A stretch of 64,000 nt of DNA, taken from NCBI GenBank assembly GCA_019916065.1, contig JAINTL010000057.1:1-64000 (forward strand). The letters are read 5' to 3'. This DNA comes from Vitellaria paradoxa (Eukaryota > Streptophyta > Magnoliopsida > Ericales > Sapotaceae). The notes under the pieces are model-generated. The model was not told where the DNA came from. It ran no database searches and worked only from the letters and a program-made list of their open reading frames with translations. A program made the translations under genes and the position numbers. Below, piece after piece: positions 34,230-45,405 of this stretch. Position 1 is the stretch's first letter. Every line of letters starts with the position of its first letter.

Positions 34230-36660
34230 ACTTATGTAACTATGTGTGATGCAATTGGTACATTGGAGAGAGTAGCAGAGCAAGCTTATTATTGCTTCTT
34301 AAACGACTATTCAGGATATAATCAAATTCAGGTTGCTTTAAAGGACCAAGCTAAAATTACTTTCACTTGTCCTTTTGTCACCTTTGCTTACAAGAGAATA
34401 CCCTTTGGTCTGTATAATGCCCCTGCTACTTTCTAACGCTATATGATAAGAGTATTCAGTGAAATGGTGGAAGATATTGTGGAAGTTTTCATGGATGACT
34501 TCTCTGTTTATAGTGACTCCTATGAGCAGTGTTTAAATAATATCGATCTTGTTCTTGCATGGAGTAAAGAAAAGAACTTAGTTCTTAACTAGGAAAAGTA
34601 TCATTTCGTGGTGACATAAGGCATAGTTCTTAGGCATATCGTATCTAAATTAGGTATTCAGGTCAATAAAGCCAAAGTAGAATTGATTGAAAGACTTTCC
34701 ACCAGTAGGAATGTAAAAGACATTCGATCTTTTTTGGGGTATGTCGGGTTTTACAGATGTTTCATTCAATCATTTGGTACAATTTCTAAACCCTTGTGCA
34801 ATTTATTGACACAAGATGTACCCTTTGAATGGACATTTCAATGCCAAGAAGCATTTGAGAAATTGAAGGATTGTTTAACCTCAGCACCCATTCTCCAAAC
34901 TTCCGATTGGTCATTGCCATTCAAACTCATGTACAACACCAGTGACCATGCAATAGGTGCTATATTAGGCCAGAGAAAGGAGAATAAAGCACACGTAGTT
35001 TATTAAGTGAGCAAAGTCCTTAACAGTACATAAAAAACTACTCAACAACGGAAAAGGAACTTTGGGCTATTGTCTTTGCACTGAAAAACTTTAGATCCTA
35101 TATTATTGGGTCAACATATCATTCTACACTAAAGTATCATTTGACTAAACCAGAAGCTAAACCCCAATTAATTTGTTGGATACACTTATTACAAGAGTTT
35201 GACCTCATAATAAAAGATAAAAAAAAGGGTTGAGAATGCTATAGCAGATCACCTATCTCATTTGCCAATGGAAACCCATTTAAAAGATAATATTCAAATA
35301 AATGATAGTTTACTAGACAGGCAACTTTTTAATGTCGAAGCAATAACAGCTGCCACACCCCTGTGGTATGCTAACATTGCCAACTATTTGGTAACCGGAC
35401 ACATTCTAACTGAATGGAGCGCAAAAGACAGAAAGAAATTTTTTGAGAAACGTCAGAGTATTCTTCTGGGATAATCCATATCTTTTCAACTATTATCTTG
35501 ATTAGGTCATCTGTTGTTGTATACCCAAATGGGAAGTATAAGGCATCATTGAATTCTCTCATTCATAAGCATGCACAGGCCATTTCTCCATGGGTAAAAC
35601 TGTTTCAAAGATTCTTCAATGTGGATTTTATTAGCCATACTATTCAAAGATGTTCACAACTTCTGCATAGCATGTGATAGATGCCAAAGGTTAAGAAGTC
35701 TCACTCGTCAAAACATGATGCCATTATCACCAATTCTTATACTAGAAGTTTTTGATTGTTGGGGCATTGACTTTATGGAACCATTTCCAGTATCCTTTGG
35801 ATACGAGTAGATCCTCGTAGGGGGTGAATTACGTGTCCAAATGGGTGGAAGCTATTGCTACACGAACAAATGACCATAAAATTGTACTAAAATTCCTTCA
35901 TGAGAACATCTTCTCACGTTTTAGAGCCGAGAGCCATCATCAATGATGGTGAAAAGCATTTTTGCAATCGAACTGTGGGTTTACTTTTACACAAGTATGG
36001 TGTTGTCCATAGAATAGGCACTTCATACCACCCCCAAACAAGCGGACAAGTAGAGCTTGCAAATTAGAAAATAAAGCAAATCCTCAAAAAGATGGTTAAT
36101 CCAAACTGTAAAGACTGGTCGTTACAATTGGTAGACTCCCTTTGGGCTTATCAAACAGTATATAATACGTTAGGGATGTCTAATTATAGGCTAGTTTATG
36201 GGATACCATGTCATTTGCCCGTCGAACTAGAGCACAAAGCCTATTGGGTCATAAAACAGTTTAATACTAACATTGACGAGGTAGGATTTTACCACAAATT
36301 CCAACTAGTAGAAATGGATGGGCTTCGAAATGACGTATAGGAAAATGCACAAATTTTCAACTAATAGAAATGGATGGGTTTCGAAATGATGCATTGGAAA
36401 ATGTGCAAATTTCTATAGAAAAGATGAAGAGATTGCATGATTGACATATTGCTAGACGATCATTTCATGAAGGACAAAAGGTACTTCTATATCATTCTAG
36501 GCTTCACTTGTTCCTCGAAAAACTTCAATCAAAAAGGGTTAGACCTTTCATTGTATGACATGTTTCTGAGCATGGCACCCTAGAAATTGAGAATCTGTAA
36601 AACGAAAATCATTTTAAGGTTAACGGGCATTGATTAAAACCATATTTAGAGAATTTTGTA
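34230..36660 (+). pseudogene. Athila-like gypsy pol, decayed (RT, RNase H, integrase)
   Basis: The reverse transcriptase starts inside the domain (LERVAEQAYYCFLNDYSG; fingers missing), keeps FMDD at 34488-34499 and runs to about 34690. The connection/RNase H part (34683-35270) has SFLGYVGFYRCF and a changed catalytic segment: LMYNTSDHAIG stands where CDAS with the first RNase H Asp is expected. It ends with AIADHLSHLP. Integrase (35560-36660) keeps part of the HHCC finger (CIACDRCQR), the three acidic residues in GIDFMEP, INDGEKHF and GQVELAN, and the tail SRLHLF to LENFV. Many stops and at least one frameshift near 35620 make it dead. The order and the C-terminal tail are Athila-type. Confidence 0.88.
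36299..36415 (+). repeat. Short tandem duplication in the integrase end
   Basis: About 60 bases containing GTAGAAATGGATGGGCTTCG recur at once with a few changes (AATAGAAATGGATGGGTTTCG, then GAAAATG and CAAATTT in both). It breaks the integrase frame and sits where related elements show one copy. Confidence 0.7.
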
Positions 36661-36905
36661 GTTGAGACTTGGGATCTTCAAGATCCCCCACCATTTGACT
36701 AGCCTCACCAAGAAGCCAAAAATTGTTGTTGTATACAAGTTTTTCCTTAGTAACCTGGGCAGTTTTCCATTTAAAAATCCAATACCTAAAGTGGTTGCAC
36801 CAAACAAAGAAGGCAAAAGCTGAAACCAACCAAATTGTCCACCAATGTCTCGACGGCATCAGGATGGCATCTAGTAGCATTGGCAACTCAAAAATTCCCC
36901 CGCAG
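36661..36905 (+). other. Post-integrase region of the Athila-like element
   Basis: Non-coding continuation after the integrase tail, with TGTCTCGACGGCATCAGGATGG near 36847. A similar phrase stands right after the inserted chromovirus at 47830. The insertion interrupts here. Confidence 0.5.
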
Positions 36906-39358
36906 TGTCACATCCTGGATTTCATGACTCAAGGAGTGAGTGAAATACATACATAACATCCTTAGAATAAGCATTTCTCGATTAGAGCATTACAACACCC
37001 CTGGAGCAACATCTACACAAGAAAACTACAAAACATAATATAAACGAAACCTTGGCTGTGGCCAGGCTATAAAGCTCCAACAATCCCATAACCGTATTAA
37101 GGATAGGCCTTATGGCCTTTACAACCCAATAGAATAATCTCTACTTTTAAATTTACTATTACAGACTCAAATGAAGATTTAAAACTTAAACAAATGAAAA
37201 ATGAAATATCCACAACAGCAAATGTACTTCTAATCCCACCAAGTACCCACCTAATTGTTAGGATTTGCCCGTGCAATAGAACCTATAGGGACGTGAGCAC
37301 TCATCCACTTGTGCTCATGAAGCATCATAAAAGCATATATAATATGTAAAGCCATAATATAAAACTAACAGTTATAAATTCAACAGATCTCATCAAAATC
37401 GAGCCAAAGTAAAACTCAAATCCTCTTATACAAACTTGTAATATTATCAAATTAAACCTAACATAAATACGTGTCATACTTCGTTAGGTTAAATCTTTTT
37501 TCCCTACTCAATTATTTTTACCTAATCATCTCAATATAATCATCCTTATCCGTATCCCATTCTTATTTTAGTTACGGGGTGGGCACAATTAACGACGTCA
37601 TTATAGGCCACGGTTCGCCTTATTTACACATCATCGTTAAAGACTATAATAGTCAGGCCATGATTATCCTTATTACACGTCATGTTGTAGGCTACTAACC
37701 TACTGGCATGAATACCAATCCCTACGCAAGTTTCGGGTCTTTCAACCCTAGGGTAATCTCAGTACCATTCCTATTTTCATATACCGACCAACCTTGTGTC
37801 TTATTACCATTCACATTTCCTCTTTTATACTTATCAATCTCATTAACATGATTATTTTAACATCACTATATCATTTGACTATGTAGTAACTAATATTATC
37901 ATCTTTTTCAATCGTCTAATGAACAATATCATTATAATAACCAATATATAAATCCAAGTTCAACAGAAGCTCACAATAATCAAATTATCACCCTATCATA
38001 ACCTATTCTCATTTCATTTTGCATTTCCAATTTATCGTAACTCAAGCTTCATTGAATTTGCATTGACAACTTTGTTATAACACTGTAACAAAAACCTTAA
38101 CCAAGAATAATATATCTTAACTAAGAATTACTTAGAAACTTAATAACTTGTTCCATAATCAATCTTTACACCTATAAATCTTACTTGAGTGATTGAACAT
38201 GTTTAAACATGGAATATTCACTAGAAAGAGCAATATAAGCTCGAAAAATCGAAGTTCTAGGTTTCTGGGGAACCCTGGGCGCCCTACTAATGGGCACGAG
38301 CGCCCCCACTCAGTTTTTAGGCTGGGCCAAAGCACACCGAGCGCCCCCATGGGGTCCCTGGGCAGCCCACTAATACCCAAAATGGTGCTCTATTTCTGTT
38401 CATCCTCTAGCCTGTGTATTTGGGTCTCAAACTCCACCAAATCAAATGTATAACCCAAAACCTTGTTTCCTTGAGTTGCTTAGGGTCTAAAAGACTCTAG
38501 AAGGTGAATCAAAACTAGTTTTAATCCATTCATTTCATCACAATACATGTTTTGGTTACAACTTATACATATATATATACACCTACATATCTCTTACACA
38601 AATCCATCACCAAGACTTCCAAATCCAAAATAAATTTTATGGAAATGTTTGCTAGCTCAAATACATCTCATATATGCAAAAATAAGGCTATAAATCCCTA
38701 CCTCAAGCTTGAACAAAGTGGATCAAGAGAGGTGATGAACTCCCGATTTTGGCTCTCAACTTTGGCTCGATTGATCTTCTCACCCTTTGATCCAAACAAC
38801 AAGCAAAATACATGGAAATGTCCTTTGAGAACTCAATATCAATCTTATGAAATTAATTTTCAATTGGTTAGAGTTTGAGCAACTTACCAATCACTCAAAT
38901 TTCCTTGGTTCTACTCTTCTCTCCCAGTTCTCTTCCAACACCCCAAAAATCTCTCTCTTTCTCTTCTTATATATACATATATACAAGCTTGGCTTAATCT
39001 CCAAGCATTCTACAGGAGCCTATCATCTTCCCATATCCTACAAATCTGACATTAGGTTAACCCCTTGGCTGAACAAACCAAAGTAATACCATACCATTGA
39101 CTTACTGCACAGGTAAGGCACCACAATGGACACCCCGGGCGCCCGCCCTAGACCCTGGGTGCCCGCCCCCTACCCGGGGCACCCCTCTGCATACCTCCAA
39201 GTCAAAATGTTAACTTTTGAGCTATTTTACTCATTTCTTCCAAAATTCACAACCCTAAGTCATCTCTAATGACTAATATTGCTTAAATAACATATTATCA
39301 TGCCAAAACATGTTAAAAACCATCAATTTATACCAATATGAAAATCTGGGATATTACA
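36906..39358 (-). repeat. 3' LTR of the chromovirus
   Basis: 2453 bp. On the plus strand it runs from TGTCACATCC to GATATTACA. It matches the right LTR along its whole length with small indels, for example a longer GC-rich segment at 38270-38370. It carries GGGCGCCC at 38278 and 39137. Confidence 0.92.
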
Positions 39359-39375
39359 TCTCCCCTCCTTATAAA
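39359..39375 (-). other. Polypurine tract of the chromovirus
   Basis: The minus strand reads AAGGAGGGGAGA directly before the LTR start TGTAATATCCC. It primes plus-strand DNA synthesis in this group. Confidence 0.85.
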
Positions 39376-39430
39376 AATTTTGTCCTCGAAATTTTTTACA
39401 TAAAATAATCTAAGTAAATAGTTGCGAATA

Positions 39431-39679
39431 TCATTTTTGTATCTCGGATTCACATTCCCAGGTAGATTTTTCAATGCCATGATGCTTCCATAATACTCGA
39501 ACCATTGGAATTATCTTGCCTTGAAGTACTTGATCTTGAGAATCCACAATCTGAATCGGTCTTACTTTATACATCATATCAGAATTTACCTCCAATTCAG
39601 TCCAATCTATCATATGAGTAGGGTTTGGAATATACTTACGTAACATAGAAACATGGAGAACCTCATGCACTCCAGACAA
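39431..39679 (-). pseudogene. Chromovirus integrase C-terminus and chromodomain
   Basis: 82 open residues: HVSMLRKYIPNPTHMIDWTE, then YKVRPIQIVDSQDQVLQGK, IIPMVRVLWKHHGIEKSTWE and ESEIQK. The last 45 residues form the chromodomain that directs chromoviruses to particular chromatin; VRVLWKHHG..ESTWE is its conserved beta-strand and helix portion. The order (integrase tail, DWTE linker, chromodomain) and residues fit the Tekay/Del lineage. This part is unbroken, but the pol upstream is not. Confidence 0.88.
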
Positions 39680-39699
39680 TTGTGGTGGTAGTGCAAGTC

Positions 39700-40700
39700 A
39701 GTAAGCAACCTCTCCAACTTTGGCTAATATCTCAAATGGACCAATATATTTGGGGGATAACTTTCCTCGCCTACCAAATCTGAACTGTCCCTTCCGAGGT
39801 GATACGTTCAGAAATACATGATCTCTGACTTGAAATTCCAAGGTCTTTTTCTTTGATTTGCGTAGCTCTTCTGATGGCTGCGTGCTGTCTCCAACCTCTA
39901 CCTGATAACCTTAATCTTCTCATTAGTTTCCCGAACCAAATCTGGCCCAATCATAGCAGCTTCCCCAATTTGCGTCTAACAAATTGGCAATCTACATGGT
40001 CTACCATACAATGCTTCAAATGGTGCCATCCCAATGCTAGCCTGATGGCTGTTATTATAAGCGAACTTCACCAGTGGCAAATAATCTTTCCAGCTTCCTT
40101 TAAAATCTGGCACACAAGCTCGAAGCATAACTTCTAAAATTTGAATTGTTCTCTCAGACTGTCCATCAGTCTAAGGGTGATAAGCAGTACTAAAACATAA
40201 TTCTGCTCCCATAGTTGCCTGAAAAGTCTACCAAAATCAAGAAACAAATCATGGGTCCCGGTCTGAAACAATCGATCCAGGTGTCCCATGTAATCTTACA
40301 ATTTCCCGGACATACAATCGGGCTAACGAATCCATCGAATCCATCACCCGTATTGGTAGGGAATGAGCTAATTTGGTTAAACGATCTACAATTACCCATA
40401 TAGCATCACAACCTCTTTTACTCCTTGGTAACCCTAACATAAAATCGATAGTGACATTCTCCCATTTCCATTCAGATATTGGCAATGACTATAGTAGCCC
40501 AGCTAGTCTTTGATGTTCTGCCTTCACTTGCTGACAAGTTAGGCACTTGCTAATGAATTCTGCTATGTCTTTCTCCATTCTAGCCCAATAAAACTATCGC
40601 TTCAAATCATGATACATCTTTGTACTCCCTGGATGCACTTCCAATCTTGAATGATGAAACTCCTTCATAACTTCCTTTCGAGCTGATGAAGGTACATAAA
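39700..40700 (-). pseudogene. Chromovirus integrase core, decayed
   Basis: The minus strand carries the zinc finger region (about 40680-40520: HPGSTKMYHDLK, then CLTCQQVKAEHQ), the open catalytic stretch 40485-40249 with VTIDFMLGLPRS (first Asp) and SIVSDRDP (second Asp), and, after stops, TDGQSERTIQILEVMLRA with the catalytic Glu (about 40175-40120). Stops replace Trp or Gln at several places (for example after LKR near 40592). Integrase would insert the element DNA; this copy cannot. Confidence 0.85.
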
Positions 40701-40799
40701 TTCTCTCTTGATATTTGACCACCTCATTATTATCTACCGTCTAGCCCGGAATATCTACTAGACCTTTTACTTTAACCCGAATGTCATCAACTTCTTCGT

Positions 40800-42565
40800 C
40801 AAATCTCTATGCTTCAATTACCTTATTAACAAGTACGGGTTGAACAACAGAAGTATACAATACCACCTGTTCATCGCCTTCCTTGAGTTCCAAATTAAAT
40901 TCATTCAAAGTTCCCATCATTTCCCATTCTTTGATGGTGACACTAGCTATGATACTCTGAGTCTTCCTACTCATTGCATCTGCCACCACATTTGCTTGAC
41001 CTGGATGGTAGTGTAGCACAAAATCATAATCCTTCATATACTTCATCAAACTTCGCTGTCTTAAATTCAAATCTTTCTAAGTGAAAATGTACTTCAGACT
41101 TTTATGATTTGAAAATACTTCAAACTTCTCACCATACAAAAATGTATCCAACTTTTTAATGCAAAAATTATAGTTGCCAACTCCAAGTCATGAACTAGGT
41201 AATTCCGCTCATGAGTTTTCAACTGTCTTGAACCATAAGCCACAACTCTCCCCTTCTGCACAAGAACATAACCAAGCCCTTCCCGAGATGCATCACAATA
41301 CACATAGTATCTTTCTCCCTTCTTTGGAATGACTAATACTGGAACAGTGGTTAATCTTCTCTTAATCTCCTGAAATGATTTTTCACAAGCATTATCCCAC
41401 TCAAATTTAACTCCTTTTCGAGTCAGCCAAGTCAAAGGAGCTGCCAATCTAGAAAAATCCAAAACAAATCTCTTGTAATATCCTGTTAATCCAAAAAAAA
41501 TTACAAATCTCAAATACATTCTTCAGCCTAGACCATCCAAGAATAGCTTCAAACTTGGATAAATCTACTGCCACCCCTTCCTCAGATACAACATGCCCCA
41601 AAATTTTGACTTCTTTGAGCCAAAATTCACATTTACTCAACTTAGTATATAACTGATGATCTTTCAACCTTTATAACACAAGTCTCAAATGCTGCTCATG
41701 TTCTTTTCTGTCTTGGAATATACCAGCACATCGTCTATAAACACCACTACAAACTTGTCTAAATAATCTTTAAAGATTCAGTTCATCAAATCCATAAATA
41801 CTACGGGTGCATTTGTCAAACCAAATAGCATAACTAAGTACTTGTAGTGACCATACCAGGTTCTGAATGCCGTTATTGGAATATCTTCCTCCCTTACTCC
41901 TAACTGATGATACCTGGACCTGATAAATCTCTGAAAACACAGTTGACCCTTTTCAACTGGTCAAATAAATTATCAATTCTTGGCAACAGGTACCTGTTTT
42001 TTACTGTCACCCTATTTAGCTTCCTGTAATCAATGCACATTCTCAATGTTCCATCTTTCTTTGCTGCAAATAGTACCCGTGCACCCCAAGGTAAGGTACT
42101 AGGTCTAATAAAACCCTTAGCTAATAGCTCCTCAACTTGCTTCCTTAATTCTACCAATTCTACTAGAGCCATTCTATATGGGGGAATAGAGATAGGCTCC
42201 GTGCTGGGAACCAAGTCAATAGTAAACTCCATTTCCCGCTCAGGCAACAATCCAGATATCTCTTCTAGGAACACTTCCAAAAAATCACTTACAACTTTTG
42301 GTAGCTCAACTTTTTGTTCTCTATCTTCCTCTTCCATGGCCATGCAAGCAAATAGGCTGCATAAATTAACTTTTTCCTTATCCTCCACAAGTGATAAGTC
42401 TTGCCAATTATATTGGTCCGCAAAGAAATGGATTTGATTTCCTTCTGGAGTTAACAAAGTTGCCATACGTTTGTTACAATCAATCATAGCTTGGTAGAAT
42501 ATAAGCCAGTCCATTCTAAGTATGACATCAAAACCCCTCATCTTCAATACTATCAGATCAAACAT
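40800..42565 (-). pseudogene. Chromovirus reverse transcriptase and RNase H, decayed
   Basis: A 221-residue open stretch (42565-41900) covers the protease-RT linker and RT fingers: [26 protein letters not shown]. After stops the palm follows with FIDD at 41741-41730 and VLVYSKTE, then TKLSKCEFWLKEVKILGHVV (41667-41580), the tether, RNase H ([16 protein letters not shown], with its Asp, 41519-41094) and its end HPGQANVVADAMSR (41070-40960). Domain order is complete. Frame changes near 41900, 41670 and 41090 and internal stops show age. Confidence 0.9.
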
Positions 42566-42577
42566 CGAGAGAAATTC

Positions 42578-42946
42578 TCATCCATCAAAAACATCCTCTA
42601 CTCTTAACTCACACCCTTTGCATACTTGTGTTAATGAGGAAAATCCCGCTATGGGCGTCTCAATGCATAAAAGTAAATCTAGTGGGCTAATATCTATTCC
42701 CAAAGTAGATACAAATGATGTAGCAATAAATGAATATGATGCTCCACTATCTAGAAGCACTGTGGCACTAAATGAATGGATATAAAAAATACCTCGAGTC
42801 ACCATCGGCTCAGTTGGTGCCTTTTGCTGTGCAACTGTAAATACTCTTCCCTGTATCGGTATATCCTGTGGTCTCCCTGGCCTTTGTCCCACTGGGGCCA
42901 CCTTCTGTTGTTGTGGTATCCCACTTGGCATTGTCATTTGTGGCAT
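42578..42946 (-). pseudogene. Chromovirus aspartic protease
   Basis: 122 open residues with ATVLLDSGASYSFIATSFV, the active-site DSGAS of retroelement pepsins, flanked by the usual FSATVLLDSG strand and by a later LGIDISPL segment. It matures the Gag-Pol precursor. It is separated from RT by a frame change at about 42570 and from gag by frame changes and stops around 43000. Confidence 0.88.
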
Positions 42947-43168
42947 ATTCCTCTACTGGCATTGTTGCTGCACTGATTGAAAAGTCAATGGACGACTACT
43001 CTGGAAAGACCACCTAGTATGTATCAATCTATCTCCTGTGCCACCCTATGCCTTCGAGCAAAACTTCTGAATATGCCCAGCCTATCCACATCCATAACAT
43101 ACTCTGTTTTCTCCAGTTTGCCTACTCCTCATCTGTTCTGTTGTTCCATTCTATCTCCTAGTCCTGGG

Positions 43169-44260
43169 GCACTCTTTAGTTTTATGGCTTGGCTATCTAC
43201 AATTAAAGCATGTAACTTACCTTTGGGAAGTCGCCTCTGATCTCTTGGATTGTGTGGGTACTGTACTTCCTTGATATAAAATTGAATCTGCGGGGCTGAT
43301 GAACTACCTCTTATTATTTTTCTATTCCCACTGTCCTGTTGTATCCTTGAACTCTTGCCATGGCAACTTTCTTGGATATTCTTGGTCTCATTCAAGTCTC
43401 TTTCTACTATCATCGCCCTATTTATCAAGGTCTTATAATCATCTAGTCCCAACAACACCATCCTATTCCTCAATGCTGGCCTTAACCCTCGTTCAGACCT
43501 TCTATATTTCAAATGGTGGTAGAAATAAGTTCAGGTGCATACTTGGATAAATCAGAAAACTTTCTCTCATACTCCAATACTGTCATATTTTCCTGTATCA
43601 GACTGGCAAACTCCTCCTTTTTTTGCATCCCTTAAAGATTGTGGGAAAAAATGATTTCTAAATCTTTCTATAAATCCCTCCCAAGTAAGACCTTGTGAAC
43701 CCCTTGAATCCTTCAAACTGGCCCACCAAGCAGATGCTCGTCCTACTAACCAAAAAGTGGCTAAAGTAATGCAAGTCATATAGTCCGTAACCTCCATGGC
43801 CACTAATATCTTCTGACATTCATCCAAAAACTGCTCAGCTATATCTGTGTCAGCTGCTCCATCATAAGTTGAAGGTTTCATCCTCCTAAACCTCTTAAGT
43901 GTATTCACACCAATTTGCATAGGTGGTTGTGGGCCCGCTCGAACTTCTCCTGCTATTGTGGCCATGGTTGTCGCCATCTACTGTAATATCACCCCAACAT
44001 CCACAGTTGCAGGCTGTGGAATCTCGAGGGCCTGATTTTGCACTTTTTCCTCTCCTGTGGCCCCTTGCTTATGTTAGGTTGTGCCTCAACTACTCTACTT
44101 TCGTGTGTTTCCTGTCCCTGTTGAATAGGTGCATTGATCTCTTCTTGATCTATCGAGGCATTTCCCTATCCTCTACCTCTACCCTGGCCTCTACCACAGC
44201 CACGGCCTCAGCCTCGGCCTCGACCTCAGCCTCTAGCTCTTATATCTTGTGGTAGCATAT
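43169..44260 (-). pseudogene. Chromovirus gag, decayed
   Basis: The reading begins near 44260 with an Arg-Gly-rich stretch (GRGRGRGCGRGQGRG), then an open segment 43977-43567 with RFRRMKPSTYDGAADTDIAE, CITLATFWLVGRASAWW and WEGFIERFRNHFFP, the typical gag helices, and 43512-43129 after a frame change. The CCHC knuckle (CFNCR, stop, PSHKTKEC; 43210-43169) lies in another frame and has TAG where Gln is expected. Gag would coat the RNA. Frameshifts separate all three parts. Confidence 0.88.
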
Positions 44261-44891
44261 TTATCTAGAAGTATAATAAGGTGCAAGAGCAGTGAGGTTT
44301 AGTTGAAACTGCTGAAATTAAAATATATCTTCATTAAACATTAAGTTAACATTTCTATATAACCATAGAATTACATCATAAAGACATCAACTTCTACTAC
44401 ATAAGATTACTTAAATAGTCTCATTATTACATCAGTCAAAGACAACTTTACTAGAAACTTTAAAAGAAATACAACATGACACTGGTTACTTAACCTTATA
44501 ACCAATCCGATTACCAACAAGGGAATTTGCCTTTCTAAAATTTTTCCCTTTTTCCACCTCCTAACCTTGACGATATGGACAAGACTCCTTGCGCTTAGCC
44601 CACCGCAGGTGCTTTGATAGAGAGTCACTTTCGGGTTGTAGGGCGCAAGGGGATCTTGAATCAATTCCCTCTTTGCCAGTAGCTAGTTTAGATATGGCAA
44701 GCGGTTCGAGTCAAGTGCCAAAGAGTGTGTCTCCTCCCACAATAGTAAGTACAAGTCCTATAGCAATGCCTTGGATAGTTTCTACATATGTATCTCAATC
44801 TACAACATGTGCCACAAGCCCCTCGCAAGTCCTCCCTACTGTTAGAACTCTCACCCGTCTCCGAGGTACTGGATTCCTATATACTGGTACT

Positions 44892-45278
44892 CTAACTACC
44901 CAAGTTTTGTGCTGCCGCATATGGGGTCATGGGTTGGTTAGCTTGTGGAACAGTGACAATCATAGACACATTATGTACTATCATTACTGGAATAGCATTT
45001 TGGGGCAAGTTGTTAACTTGACAGGGCATTGTGTAATGATATAGGTAAAATCCAGGACATGGAATTTGATAGGGCATCCCAAAATAAAATACTATGGGCT
45101 GACTCACAATGGATGTCACAGGGATTGTTTCTATTACACTTATTGGTAGATTTTGTGAAGGGGATTCATTCAGACACTTAGTTGCTACTTTAACAATGAC
45201 ATCATCATCGGGGAGCACAATATCATCCTCCATTTGTTGTGATTTCGTGTGGCTGTACTCTTCATTTTCAAATCCCAT
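44892..45278 (-). CDS. Leader open reading frame of the chromovirus, unknown
   Basis: 128 residues on the minus strand, beginning about 110 bases after the primer site and ending well before gag. It starts MGFENEEYSHTKSQQMEDD (acidic) and continues with a proline- and valine-rich, fairly hydrophobic part (VIETIPVTSIVSQPIVFYFG). I recognise no domain. Standard Tekay elements have an untranslated leader here. It may be an N-terminal extension of gag cut off by a stop, a captured piece, or chance. Confidence 0.35.
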   Translation of the reverse strand: MGFENEEYSHTKSQQMEDDIVLPDDDVIVKVATKCLNESPSQNLPISVIETIPVTSIVSQPIVFYFGMPYQIPCPGFYLYHYTMPCQVNNLPQNAIPVMIVHNVSMIVTVPQANQPMTPYAAAQNLGS

Positions 45279-45390
45279 CTAAAATTTTAAACAAACCATT
45301 TTTTTTTTCAAAATTAGGCCCTATTAAATGTTATTCAAACATGCAATATGTAATGCAAGACTCCCCATGTCCCTAAGTATTCTGACCTAG

Positions 45391-45402
45391 GCTCTGATAC
45401 CA
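45391..45402 (-). other. Primer binding site of the chromovirus, tRNA-Met initiator
   Basis: The minus strand reads TGGTATCAGAGC, an exact match, three bases inside the LTR end at 45406. Confidence 0.95.
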
Positions 45403-45405
45403 AAC

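Noticed and set aside
44589..45044. 151-codon plus-strand open frame, briefly thought to be the start of a CACTA-type transposase
   Set aside because: Only composition (Ser/Thr/Pro) fits, no domain is visible, and it lies antisense in the chromovirus leader.
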